The translations under genes were made by a program, and so were the position numbers. Positions 48,935 to 60,598 of a DNA stretch of 64,000 nucleotides are shown here, piece after piece. The notes beneath the pieces are model-generated. The model had not been told where the DNA came from and ran no database searches. It worked only from the letters and a program-made list of their open reading frames with translations. Within the stretch, counting starts at the first letter, position 1; each line of letters begins with the position of its first letter. The stretch is from Paraphaeosphaeria minitans (lineage: Eukaryota; Ascomycota; Dothideomycetes; Pleosporales; Didymosphaeriaceae), in NCBI GenBank assembly GCA_015832175.1, contig WJXW01000001.1, positions 2,976,001-3,040,000 on the forward strand. The letters are read 5' to 3'.

Positions 48935-49246
48935 TGTCTATATAGTTTATTGTACAAATAGCACTAAGTAAAATAGGGGCCTACCTACTTATAGGGACCC
49001 GCACAAGGACCCACTACTTAGGTTAGCGCTAAGAGGCAGAGACTTTATAAGGCCTTGCCTACCTATAAGGACCTGCACAAGGACCCCCTACTTAGGTTAG
49101 CGCTAAGAGGCAGAGACTTCATAAAGCCCTTAGTGCCCCTTTGTATAATAGACCAGACGTAATTAATTAAACCTACTTCTTACCCTTTACACAATAGTAT
49201 ACTATCAACCCTCAAATGCTTAATTGCAGATTGAGCCAAACCTATA
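48935..49246 (+). repeat. 3' LTR of B2 (312 bp)
   Basis: It matches the 5' LTR in length and includes the 74-bp duplication. It ends aaacctata (from ..ca) before the duplicated target GATAG. Confidence 0.88.
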
Positions 49247-49251
49247 GATAG

Positions 49252-50133
49252 ACTAATTAGACACCATAGAATCCTAAAAACAATTATTAGCGATAGAGAT
49301 AAGCTCTTCACGTTAAATTATTAGACAACGCTTATAGCACTGCTTAGAATAAAATGAAAGCTATTAACAGCTTACTATCTATAAATAGATAAACAGACAG
49401 AACGTATAAACTAAACTATAGAAACGTACCTACGCATCTACTGTAATAGTTAGAAAAATAACTAGGTTTTATTACTGCCTATGGCACAGTTAGCCTATAA
49501 TAACAAAGTATTAGCAGTATTAGGACATACACCGTTCTATGTAAACTATAGAATACACCTACATCTCTTTAATTAACGATTTCCTATAATAATTAAAGCA
49601 AAAGAAGCTATAGATATAGCAGAAAATATAAAGAAAATACACTAATAACTCTAAGAGAATCTTAAGAAAGCTTAGTAGTAATTAATTTTATATTAAAACA
49701 GAAAACGAAAAATAGCACCTTAGCTAAAAAAGGGGGATAAAGCATATCTACTTACGAAGAACCTTTAAACTTAGAAGAAAAAACACAAGAAACTAGATTA
49801 TATTAAAATTAGACTATTTTACATTTCTAAGTAAATATTACTAGTAAACTATAAGTTAGAACTACCACCAGATGCAAAGATACACCTAGTATTCTACGTA
49901 TCCTTACTAGAACTAGCAGACCCTAACACGCCAATTAAAATAACCTTCTACCACTAAGCTAAAGAAGAAAATAAATTTAAGGTTAAAAGAATTCTAGAAT
50001 ATAATTAGTATAATAACACGTACCTTGTTAAATAGAAAGGTTACCCACATAGCGAAAACACCTAGGAACTAAAAAACAATCTAGGAAACTATTAGCGAAA
50101 GATTAAGGAATTCTACTAGAAATATAAATATAC
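49252..50133 (+). pseudogene. pol of copy 2, part 2 (integrase core to chromodomain)
   Basis: This continues integrase after B2. The Asp of the SDRD-type motif is at about 49290 (ISDRDKLFT still readable). The chromodomain lies near 49980-50120 with SENTxEL readable. The end of pol runs into a 3' module different from that of family A. Confidence 0.8.
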
Positions 50134-50634
50134 CTAGGAGGATTGCGGTACTAACGCTATAGTATCTATTATATTAAGCGTTAACTACATTACTGCAGAG
50201 TAACTAATAGTCGCTATAGTAGTAGAATAATTAATTGTATCTATATTCACGTCCTTACTATCTATAGTTATTTCCGCAGCTAGACATAACGTCTTCTTAT
50301 AAGTACGCTCTTTAGCCTAAGCTAGTATCTTTTTATTTTATAACAACTACACTATTAGAAAAGATAACGCCTTCTTATCCTTCTTAACCTTCTTCTTATA
50401 CTCCTTACAAGTCTTATCTAGCGATAACTAGCTTATGTTTACACACAGATAATCTAGGCGAATATATTTAGAACACTTTAAACCTAAACCTAGCATAATA
50501 TAGTAAATAGAACCTTTAAAACTACAATTAATGTAAGGGCTCTCTATAATAATATTAGCTTTTTAGATCTCGCGATACAATTAATGTTTTTAAATAGTAG
50601 AGTTACTAGGTATAATGCTAATAGACGTACTTAT
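50134..50634 (-). pseudogene. Antisense cysteine-motif/coiled-coil gene of variant A''
   Basis: A 501-nt minus-strand frame starts at 50634 (ATA, probably ATG before RIP) and ends TAG at 50134-50136, convergent with pol. Interrupting codons are only TAG/TAA. The order is LYREI and ANIIIESPYINCSF, GLGLKCSKYIRLDYLCVNIS (a C-x2-C plus C motif, partly Tyr now), LSLDKTCKEYKKKVKKDKKA and NKKILA, then KTLCLAAEIT. It occupies the same place and has the same layout as the A and A' genes but a largely different sequence, suggesting either fast divergence or replacement of the module. Confidence 0.65.
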
Positions 50635-50723
50635 AGTAAGTAGGGTTAGCAGAACAGCTTACGTAATAATAGCTAAGATCTAAACATGTAATTTGGGACA
50701 AATCTATAAAAGAGAGGGAATAA

Positions 50724-51153
50724 TGTTAGGATCTAAAATCCACATAATAGCGAAAAGCTAGTTTTATACCTAGTGGGCGCGTAGTAAGGATTAAGTAGGG
50801 ACTTAATGCCAGCTACGCCTTAAATAAAGGAGTTACGTAACTACTCTCTATAGAGCGCTTAATTGCTCTGTGTAGAGTATAATATATATAACTGCTCTGT
50901 ATAGAGCGCTCTCTACAGAGCGCTCCCTATAGAGCGGACTTTGCTTAGTATATAGAAACGCGAGCATGGACTCTCTATACTTGTGTTTAATCTGTTTATT
51001 AATGTATTGTTTAGATTCTAGTAGACTAAATTGTTAACTTATTACACTTCACAAGATACTATTATATTAACAAGACTTTCTACCTTCTGTAAGTACTCCT
51101 GCCTAAGAACTAACCTTAACCCTTTAGGACTAGCTACCCTCTTGGATTTAACA
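50724..51153 (+). repeat. A'' LTR (430 bp)
   Basis: It starts tgttaggatctaaaatcc and ends ggatttaaca. The last about 210 bp match A LTRs, while U3 is unique. U3 holds a cluster of short inverted repeats around agagcgctct (50855-50936) and tataatatatata, a TATA-like run. Confidence 0.85.
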
Positions 51154-53370
51154 GTTATGCCTTTTAGACTTATAAACGCACTAGTAGCTTTTATAGCACT
51201 TATTAACAATGTACTCTATAAACATCTAGACATATTTATTATTACGTATATAGATAATATCCTCGTCTTTTCTAAAAACAAATTAGACTACACCAAGTAT
51301 ATATAGACAGTACTAGAAGAACTAGATAAAGTATGCCTTCGTATTAAACTTAAGAAATATAAGTTTAACGTTAAATAACTAATTCCTAGGACACATTATT
51401 ACTATAGAAGGAATTAAGATAGTACTAAGTAAAGTTAAATGCATTAAGAACTAGCTAATACTAAAGGCAGCTAAGAATATCTAAGAATTCTTAGGATTCT
51501 ATAGATTTAACTAATAATTTATCTACAATTACGCAAAGGTTATAATACCTTTAATAAATTTTATAAAGAAGAACGTACCCTTTAAATAGACAGATAAGTG
51601 CAGAACGTTATTCTAACTCCTTAAAACAGCATGTATTATGGAACCTATTCTTATTTATTTTAAAAGTAATAAACTACTACGCTTTAAAATAAACACTAGT
51701 AATCTTACGCTAGGCGCCTACACTAAATAAAAACGTAATAGCAAATAGTACCTAATTACCTATTACTTATACAAATTTAATAACGCTGAAACATAATACA
51801 ACGTATATAATAAAGAACTCTACGCTATTATTAAAGCCTTAAAGCACTAAAGGATCTATACGCTTAGTTACTTAACGCTAGAAATCTATATAGATTATAA
51901 GAACCTTCTAAGGTTTACAATAACAAAAGAACTTACGCTATAATAATAAAGATAGTTGTAAACCACTAGGCAGTACAAGTTTAAAATCATCTATATAGCT
52001 AGAAAAGAAAATAGCAGAGCAGACGCTCTTAGCTAATAAAGTAATCTAGTAGAAGAAAAAGTAAAAACTTTCTCTACAATCCTTTGCAAAGCCAAAGATA
52101 GATCTCTAAAACTAACAGTAGAACTAAATTAACTTTTAGTAGTTAACTAAGAAGTTCTGGAGCATCTATAAACTGAGATTATCTAACAATACTACAATGA
52201 CCCTATATACAGACACCTAGGTATTATAAAGATAATAGAACTTATCTAAAGGAATTACACTTTTAAAGGAATTAAGGAAGCTATAATAACTTATATCTAT
52301 AAATGTATAGAATGCTAGAGAAATAAACACAGTACATATCTTAAATATAGAGAGATGTAAGTAATTAGAATACTAATAGCGCTATAGGAAGACATCGCTA
52401 TAGATTTTATTATAGGAATTCTAAACTCTAAGGATCTAATAATAGGAATTAAATACAATAGTATACTAGTAATAGTCTACTAACTAACTAAGTATGTTAA
52501 GCTTATTCTATGCCTTAAAAAAATAATAGTAAAAGAACTCGCTTTTCTTATCCTAAACAGACTAATTAGACACTATAGAATCCTAAAAATAATTATTAAT
52601 AACAGAGATAAGCTCTTTACGTTAAATTATTAGACAACGCTTATAGCACTGCTTAGAATAAAACAAAAGCTATTAATAGCTTACTATCCACAAATAGACG
52701 GATAGACAGAACGTACGAACTAAACTATAGAAACGTATCTACGCATCTACTATAATAGTTAGAAGAATAACTAGGTTTTATTACTACCTATAGCATAGTT
52801 AGCCTATAATAACAAAGTATTAGCAGTATTAGGATATACACTATTCTATGTAAACTATAGAAGACACCCACATCTCTTTAATTAATAATTTCCTACGACA
52901 ATTAAAGTAAAAGAAGCCATAGAAATAGTAGAAAATATAAAGAAAATACACTAATAACTCTAAGAGAATCTTAAGAAAGCTTAGCAGTAATTAATTTTAT
53001 ATTAAAATTAAAAACGAAAAATAGCACCTTAGCTAAAGAAGGGGGATAAAGCATATCTGCTTATAAAGAACCTTTAAACTTAGAAGAAAAAATATAAGAA
53101 ACTAGATTATATTAAGGTTAGACTATTTTACATTTCTAAGTAAATATTACTAGTAAACTATAAGTTAGAACTACCACTAGATGCAAAGATATACCTAGTA
53201 TTCCATGTATTACTACTAAAACTAGCAGACCCTAATACACTAGTTAAAACCACCTTCTACTACCAAACTAAGGAAGAAAACAAATTTAAGGTTAAAAGAA
53301 TTCTAGAATATAATTAGTATAGCAACGCGTACCTTATTAAGTAGAAAGGTTACCCACACAGTAAAAACAC

Positions 53371-54072
53371 CTAGGAACTAGAGAACTACCTAGGAAACTA
53401 TTAACAAAAGATTAGAGAATTTTACTAATAACCTACACAGTATAATAATATTTATACCTAAAATAGTAAAGGCACTAAATTATCCTAGAATTCTAATAAG
53501 AAATCCTTAAAAGCGCTCTATGTTGCAGAGGATAAGAAGGGACCTAAAGGAGCCTTATTAACTACTAGATTAATAGCCTTATAAGATTTAGCCTTCTTAA
53601 TATTTTTCTTCTTAACTACTATTATATTCTTAGTACGCTTATTTAGTAAGTCTATTTACTAACGCAACTAATTTTCGCGCACGCATATAACTTATAATTT
53701 CTCTAACACCTCTTTATAGGCCTTAAACGTAGCCTCTTACGTTTCTCTTAACTCTTTTATCTATATACGCAATTTCTCTTTCTCTACTAATAAACACTTA
53801 AACTTAGACTCTAAAACGCGTATATTATAATATTAACTTTAATAAACACATTTCTTATATTTTCTAGACTAAACGTGAATCTTATAAACATAGTTATATT
53901 TTGTACACGTTAAGTATTTCTTAACTATAACTTTACTAAAGGAGTTAATAAAATTAGTTAGGTAATAGTAATAGGTAGTGCTAGACTTAGAAGGTTATTA
54001 GGGCATAATATAAGTAAGCTAATGCTACTTATAACGTAGAGTAAGCTCTAGTTATAACTAGGCATAAGACAT
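53371..54072 (-). pseudogene. Antisense cysteine-motif/coiled-coil gene of family A (copy 6)
   Basis: This is the same 702-nt frame as in copies 1, 3 and 4. The start ATG is retained at 54072 on the minus strand. Located between the end of pol and the 3' LTR, it is broken by TAG/TAA codons. Confidence 0.6.
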
Positions 54073-54115
54073 AGTTATATAATTTAAAAACAAATCCTAG
54101 TAAGGAGGGAGATAA

Positions 54116-54526
54116 TGTTAAGATCTAAAGGCTAGGCCTCCTAGGATCTTTATATGTATCTACATTTGTTGTTTAAGTGACACGGCACAAAAGGTCACGT
54201 AATCTAATTAGTATAATTAGAGCGCTAAAACAACTAATTAGACTAAGCACTTAATATACTAAGTAACTAATTAGTGCTTAATTAGTTTAATTAGAGCGAT
54301 TAGTCCACTAATCGCTTAAAGTATATAGGAACGCAAGGATGGGCTCTCTATACTTATGTTTAATCTGTTTATTAATCTATTGTTTAGATTCTAGTAGACC
54401 AAATTGTTAACTCATTACACTTTATAAGATACTATCGTATTAACAAGACCTTCTACCTTCCGTAAGTACTCCTGCCTAAGAACCAACCTTAACCCTTTAG
54501 GACTAGCTACCCTCTTGGATTTAACA
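54116..54526 (+). repeat. 3' LTR of copy 6 (411 bp)
   Basis: It starts tgttaagatctaaagg and ends ggatttaaca, followed by AATAC in copia sequence. Confidence 0.9.
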
Positions 54527-55019
54527 AATACTTACTATAGAGGCTGTTCTAGCTTTGCGTAATTAATTGCTAGAGCGTTAATCGCCTCTAAGTTAATTTA
54601 GTTCTACATTCCTTTTAAGTTTACTTAGAATTAAAGCTAGATAAACTAGTAGGGCTAGCTAGCGCAATTAACAAGCTGTACTTCTGCCATTTTAACAATT
54701 TTTATAATTAGAAATAGAGTGGTTATATCGTAGAGAGGTTCTAAATAAAGTATTATATAATAATTTAAGCGTTACTAAGTAGGTAGGGAGAATTGTCTTA
54801 CGTTCTAAGCGCTAGGCTTATAACTGTTATAGTAAAAAGGGCTTAAACTATTACAGGATATTTAGGAGTAGAGTTATAAAGAATACAAAGAGCTAATTGT
54901 AGGAAAGGATGCTAAAAGGGTAGACTATATACAAAAGAAACAAGCCTCTTGGCAAGAATCCCGTGATATGAATCAGTGGATCCAGAAAGAATCACGGAAG
55001 TGAGTGTTTTACTTTAACA
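54527..55019 (-). mobile_element. Copia E3, 5' LTR and gag start
   Basis: This is the minus-strand 5' end of a copia E element: LTR 54825-55019 (195 bp), primer-binding site at about 54809-54823, and the gag start with intact ATG (CAT at 54688-54690). About 40 bp present in E1 gag are absent near 54546. This LTR keeps more C and G than the other copies (for example cgtgatatgaatcagtgg), so it is less RIP-mutated. It is cut at 54527 by copy 6 and inserted at 55020 in element B3. Confidence 0.85.
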
Positions 55020-55470
55020 GAACCTTTACTACATAGTAACACTACACCTACCTTACAACCTATTCTAATAGGGGAAGGCTAACTATATAGATAGAGAAAG
55101 ATAAGAAAAGAAAAGGGTATAATAGATATAAGCTATTATACAAAAGAAAAGTTACTAGTATCTATATAGTTTATTATATAAATAGCACTAAGTAAAATAG
55201 GGGCCTACCTACCTATAGGGACCCGCATAAGGACCCACTACTTAGGTTAGCACTAAGAGGCAGAGACTTTATAAGGCCCTACCTACCTATAAGGACCCGC
55301 GTAAGGACCCCCTACTTAGGTTAGCGCCAAGAGGTAGAGACTTTATAAGGTCCTCAGTGCCCCTTTATATAATAGACTAGACGTAATTAATTAAACCTAC
55401 TTTTTACCCTTTGCATAATAGTATACTATTAACCCTTAAATGCTTAATTACAGATTAAGCCAAACCAATA
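55020..55470 (+). mobile_element. Element B3, 3' end with LTR
   Basis: The end of the gag-like frame (equivalent to about 48795-48930 of B2) is followed by the 312-bp 3' LTR (55159-55470), with the 74-bp duplication. It starts tatctatatag (from tg) and ends aaaccaata. It is followed by ATAAC in chromovirus RT sequence. The 5' part of this copy is not next to it and does not join B1 cleanly. Confidence 0.82.
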
Positions 55471-58392
55471 ATAACCTTATATTTAAATAGTCTATAGCGT
55501 AATTAAAACACTATTTTCTATTCTTTACCTTTCTTAATTTATATAAGGTAGTAACTATCTCTTAGATCTATTATTATAAATATCTTAGTATAAGATAGTT
55601 AATCTTCTAACTCTATAATTTTTAGTAGTAGATATTAGTTTTTTATTGTTATATTATTAAGTTATTAGTAGTTAACGTATAGTCTATCTAATCTATCTTT
55701 TTTCTTAATAAATATAAAAGGGCTTACTACTAGTAACTTTAATAGTTATATATATCCTTTCTTAAGGTTTGTCTCAATAAAATTACGTTCCTTAAGGAGT
55801 TCTTCTTCTATTTTACTATATAGTAGTCTAAAGGGTGGCGTTTTCCTTTCTTCTAAGTCTATTATAAGATCCTAGGGTTAATGTTCTAGTAGGTTTACTT
55901 TTCTATCTTTTTCTATAAATATATATGTCTATTTCCTGTATTCTCTTAGTAAGGTAAAGGGTGTACTATTATCCTCCTTTTTACACTTCTTAATCTAGTA
56001 GTTCCTACTAGCGTCTACTAAGGTGTGCTTCTATTTTTTAACTATCTATTATAGTATTATGTTGTTAATAACTCCCTTATCTACTATTATTTTTAGTTAA
56101 TACATAGGCTTTGCTTATAATATATAATTATAGCGTTTAAATAATATTTTCTTTATACCCTAGTTAATCTATAGGTTGTGTATTATTAACTAAAGTAATC
56201 CTAAGACTAACTTATACTTAAATCCTAGTAAGATATCTAAAGTAAGTTCCTTTCTATGTCCTTAGACTATTATTATAGTAGTAACCTCCTAGTATATCTA
56301 AGGTGTCTTAGGCATTAGAGATTTATTCGCGACATAGATAATATAAGGTACTTTTTTCTCTAATATTATAAGTTCTGCTTATCTTACTATCTAATAAAAT
56401 ATAAAGTTCTTTCCTACTCCTAAGTCTATAAGAGCTTAAGCCTATATTCCTTTAAGCTATACTAGTAGCTTAACTAATACTATGCTTACTATAGCATTTA
56501 ATTTAATAAAACCGTTTTCTTATCTAAATTTAGGCCTAAAAAAAACATCTATTTATATAGGTTGTAGTTAAGTTCTAGTGCCAAGTATACATTTCTAAGT
56601 ATCCGCTTCTATTATTATTCTTAAGTATATAGTTTGTGTGAATTGTCTTCTTTTTTCTATAAAGATGTTCAGCTATTTTTCCTCTTATAGTCTTTACTAT
56701 TCCTGTATACTTGTTAAATTAGTAGTTCTGTTATTACTTCTTACGTAGGGTAGTTTATAAAGCTGTCTAAATATTTAGCTATATAGTAGTATTTATAGTC
56801 TTAGTTTAGACACATATACTAGTATAGTTATATATAGTCTCTGTTAATTAGTATATTACAGTATTTATTACCCTTTAGCGTAAGGTAAAGAAAGTATTTT
56901 ACTTATTATTCATTCTAGAAGTGTTCGTTATAAGCTATAATAAAGTAGTCTGTCTATATTTATCTATAGCGCAGTTTCCTTCTAGGTTATTTCTTATTCT
57001 CCTCTTTCTCCGCCTTATATTATACACATATTAGTTCTTCGTAATACGTCTATATATAGAATTAGTGTGTAGGATTTTAGTAGTCTAGATAGTACTTTAG
57101 TATATAGTCTAACTTCTTATTTTTATAGAGTTGCATTCCTTTTAGTGCCTAGTAGGGTTCTATATAGTCCTAAACATTTAGTTTATACTTAAGTGATATA
57201 GGATTATCTTCTTTTTACCTACTTTATAGGTAAGGAGTAAGAGATTTTAGTATCTCTTCTATATCTTCTACATTATAGTATATATTAGAGTTATCTTCTA
57301 GATCTTTATATAGTTATAAGTTAGGTAAATCTAATTACTTACTTTATTCTAGTGTAACGCGTTAGTAACTAAATAGCGTTATAATAACTTCCTATTCCTT
57401 ATTAAGTTCTTAGTCCTTAATAGTTAGTATATTTAACTTAGTTTAATAGACTTTATTCTTTAATCTAAAGTTTCTAGCTATATAGTCTAGTTTACTACAT
57501 ATAAAGCATTTATAGGTTTTAGTTATTAGTTATTAACTTCTATTAGAGACACGTTTATTAGGCTACTTAGGGCCTATCCTTCCTCTTTTTCCTTTGTCTA
57601 TGTAGTTAAACTAGACATCTTCTATTAGTTTATATCTCTAGTAGTTCCTTAGCTATTACTTTTAGACAAGTCTAATAGGGTTCTTATAAACTATTTTTGC
57701 TAGTTATCTAAAGCTTATTACCTTAGAGTTTTAGTAGAGCTCCTATTATAGTAAAAACTATTTTTTATTAATTCTAATAGTTTCTTTATATAGTTCTTTA
57801 AGGTTAGTAATTCGCGCACTACTATATAAGAGTTCCTTATATAGTTTCTGTTTAAGTCCTTGTTTATATATATCCTAGGGAGATTTATTATCCTAGTTAA
57901 GCTACACAGCGTATCTGCGAAACTTAGCTATATACTTAGCTACTAATTATTTCTAAGTTATAGTCTAAATGTTTGCCTTTATAATAGAGTCCTTATTAGC
58001 GATCCTAAAGAGTTATTTAAGGTATTTTTTAAAGTTATTATAATCCTTAATAATATTAACTATATTAGTGTATTTATTTACGTAATTGTTATTATTGTTA
58101 TTATAGTCTATTCCTAGGTACTTTTTAAGGTAGGGATAGATCTATAATCTTATATCTCCTCGCATATATATTGCTGCGAAGATAACCTTCTTTTTGTCTT
58201 TAAGGAGTTTATCTAAGTTAAAGAAGTAGAGGTCTAACTAAATAATCTAGACGTTAGTTTAAGATTGTTTACTAAAGTAGAGATTAGGTTTATACACTTT
58301 ACTACTATCCTTTATAGGAGTAATCTTAGCGGCACCTAAAGCTATAGAAGAGGTAGGAGTTTGTAAAGTACTTATATTAGGGGTGTTTAAGA
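55471..58392 (-). pseudogene. Chromovirus A', 5' half (gag, protease, RT start)
   Basis: Minus-strand gag and the first part of pol are collinear with about 30360-33285 of copy 3. Protease lies near 56418, the gag knuckle near 57480-57520, and the gag start near 58374 (ATA from ATG). It is joined to an A'-type 5' LTR. It could be the other half of the A' element whose 3' LTR lies at 26929-40759, but the flanking 5-mers (CCACA and ATTAC) do not match. Confidence 0.8.
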
Positions 58393-58803
58393 TATTAAAT
58401 CTAAGAGGGTAGCTAGTCCTAAAGGGTTAAGGTTAGTTTTTAGGCAGGAGTACTTATAGAAGGTAGAAAGTCTTATTAATACAATAGGATCTTGTAAAGT
58501 GTAACAAGTTAATAATTTAGTCTACTAGAATCTAAACAATAGATTAATAAACAGATTAAACATAAGTATAGAGAGTCCATCCTCGCGTTCCTATATAATA
58601 GGGCTACTCTAATACTTAGTGTTACTAAGCAACTAAGCACATTATGTGACCTACTCTACTACTTAGTGCCACTAAGCAACTAAGCACATCACGTAACCTA
58701 ATTTAAGTTACTTAGCGTCTCTTTATTACGTTTATAACCCTATCACTATTCCATTACACCTTTATAAGCGCCTAAGTCCCACATTGTTATCTAGTACGTA
58801 ACA
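58393..58803 (-). repeat. A' LTR, complete (411 bp)
   Basis: It starts tattaaatct (from tgttaaat) and ends cgtaaca. The U3 has two copies of a unit with cttagtgccactaagcaact and acgtaacct, as in 40502-40759. It is followed at 58804 by chromovirus sequence on the other strand. Confidence 0.88.
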
Positions 58804-60348
58804 ATTACCTAAGTATAAACTAAATATTTAGGACTACATAGAACCCTACTAGGCACCAAAAGGGATACAACCCTATAAAAATAAAGAATTAGATTATGTA
58901 CTAAAGTACTATCTAGACCACTAAAATCCTACACACTAATTCTTTATATAGACGCATTGCGAAGAACTAATATACGTATAACATAAGGTAGAGAAAGAAA
59001 GAAATAAGAAATAACCTAGAAAGAAACTACGCTGTAGATAAATATAGACTACCCTATCGCAGCTTACAATAAACACCTCTAGGATAAATAATAAGTAAAA
59101 TACTTTCCTTACCTTACGCTGAAGGGCAACAAATACTATAATATACTTATTAATAAAAACTATATATAACTATACTAGTACATGTGTCTAAACTAAGACT
59201 ATAAATACTACTATATAGCTAAACGTTTAGACAGCTTTGTAAACTGCCCTATATAAGAAGTAATAACAGAACTACTAATTTAACTAGTATATAGGAACAG
59301 TAAAGACTATAGAAGGAAAAACAGTAGAATATCCTTATAGAAAAAAGAAGACAATCTACACAAACTATATACTTAAGAATAATAATAGAAACAGATGCTT
59401 AGAAACGTATACTAGGCACTAGAACTTAACTATAACCTACACAAATAGATGTCTTTTTTAGGCCTAAACTTATATAAGAAAACGCTTTTATTAAATTAAA
59501 TACTATAGTAAGTATAGTATTAGTTAAGCTACTAGTACAGCTTAAAGAAATATAGGCTTAAGCTCTTATAGACTTAGGAGTAGAAATAAACTTTATATTT
59601 TCTTAGATAGTAAGATAAGTAGGATTTATAATATTAAAGAAAGAAGTACCCTATATTATCTATATTGCGAATAAATCCCTAATGCCTAAGATACCTTAGA
59701 TATACTAGGAGGTTACTACTATAATAATAGTCTAAGGAAATAGAGAGGAACTTACTTTAGATGTCTTAGTAGGATCTAAGCATAAGTTAGTCTTAGAATT
59801 ACTTTAGTTAACAATATATAACCCGCAGATTAACTAGGGTATAAAGAAAATATTATTTAAACACTATAATTATATATTATAAGTAAAGCCTACGTATTAA
59901 CTAAAAATAATAGTAGATAAGGGAGTTATTAATAACATAATACTATAATAGATAGTTAAAAAATAGAAGCACACCTTAGTAGACGCTAGCAGGAACTACT
60001 AGATTAAAAGGCGTAAGAAGAAGGATAATAGTACACCCCTTACCTTACTAAGAGAGTACAGGAAATAAATATATATGTTTATAGAAAAGGAAGGAAAAGT
60101 AAACCTACTAGAATATTAACCCTAGGATCTTATAATAGACCTAGAAGAAGGGAAGACACTACCCTTTAGACCACTATATAGTAAAATAGGAGAAGAACTC
60201 CTTAAACAACGTGATTTTCTTAAGATAAACCTTAAGAAAGAATATATATAACTATTAAAGTTACTAGTAGTAAGCCCTTTCATATTTATTAAGAAAAAAG
60301 ATAGATTAGACAGACTATGCGTTAACTACTAACAACTTAATAATATAA
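58804..60348 (+). pseudogene. Chromovirus copy 7 (family A) fragment, gag end to RT start
   Basis: Plus-strand sequence is collinear with about 35404-36955 of copy 1. It contains the gag tail, the protease (aspartate near 59572, DLGVE) and the beginning of RT. Both ends are cut, by the A' LTR on the left and by copia E4 on the right. TAG/TAA codons interrupt. Confidence 0.82.
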
Positions 60349-60598
60349 TATTATGGTAAAAAGGGCTCGAACTATCACAGAATATTCAGGAGCAGAGTTG
60401 TAAAGAATATAAAAAGCTAATTGTAGGAAAGGATGCTAAAAGGGCAGACTATATACAAAAGAAACAAGCCACTTAGCAAGAATCCTATGATATAAATTAG
60501 TAGATCCAGAAAGAATCACAGAAGTGAGTGTTTTACTTTAACACACCCCCTAGGTGATCGCTTAAAGCGGATCACCTATCTTAAAAAGTAATCTATAA

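Larger units (their letters stand above)
46120..49246 (+). mobile_element. Element B2: complete gag-only LTR retrotransposon, 3.1 kb
   Basis: Two 312-bp LTRs (46120-46431, 48935-49246) and the target duplication GATAG (46115-46119 / 49247-49251) bound the element, which sits inside the integrase region of copy 2. The internal part has tandem repeats and one gag-like frame. I find no protease, RT, RNaseH or integrase motif in either strand. This matches the concept of TR-GAG elements, non-autonomous LTR elements that keep only gag. Confidence 0.88.
41379..51153 (+). mobile_element. Chimeric chromovirus: A-type 5' LTR, A''-type 3' end (copy 2)
   Basis: A 411-bp A LTR (41379-41789) is followed by gag-pol to 46119, the nested B2 element, pol again from 49252 to about 50130, then a different 3' module and a different 430-bp LTR (50724-51153). 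The outer flanks do not match (AGTTC before, GTTAT after). One element should have identical LTR types, so this looks like a recombinant of an A element and an A'' element. Confidence 0.75.
51154..54526 (+). mobile_element. Chromovirus copy 6 (family A), 3' half
   Basis: It begins within RT (gttatgcc) directly after the A'' LTR and runs through RNaseH, integrase and chromodomain (about 53288-53428) to the 411-bp 3' LTR (54116-54526). The RT motif reads Tyr-Ile-Asp-Asn. The reading frame just after the junction is open from the LTR into RT (51031-51306), a chance fusion. The start fits an A'' element having inserted at GTTAT. The right flank is AATAC within copia E3. Confidence 0.85.

Noticed and set aside
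46120..49246. Element B as a degraded complete copia or gypsy element
   Set aside because: The distance between the end of the gag-like frame and the 3' LTR is too short for pol, and no RT or integrase motif is readable.
51031..51306. 91-codon open frame as a new small gene
   Set aside because: Its first part is A'' LTR and the rest is RT of copy 6. It is a chance fusion at an insertion junction.
15341..55019. E2 and E3 as two ends of one copia element
   Set aside because: The outer flanks lie in different elements (chromovirus and B) and do not form a target duplication.
25604..55470. B1 and B3 as two halves of one element
   Set aside because: About 1.3 kb of B would be missing between them, the LTR lengths differ (238 and 312 bp) and the outer flanks (TAATT and ATAAC) do not match.
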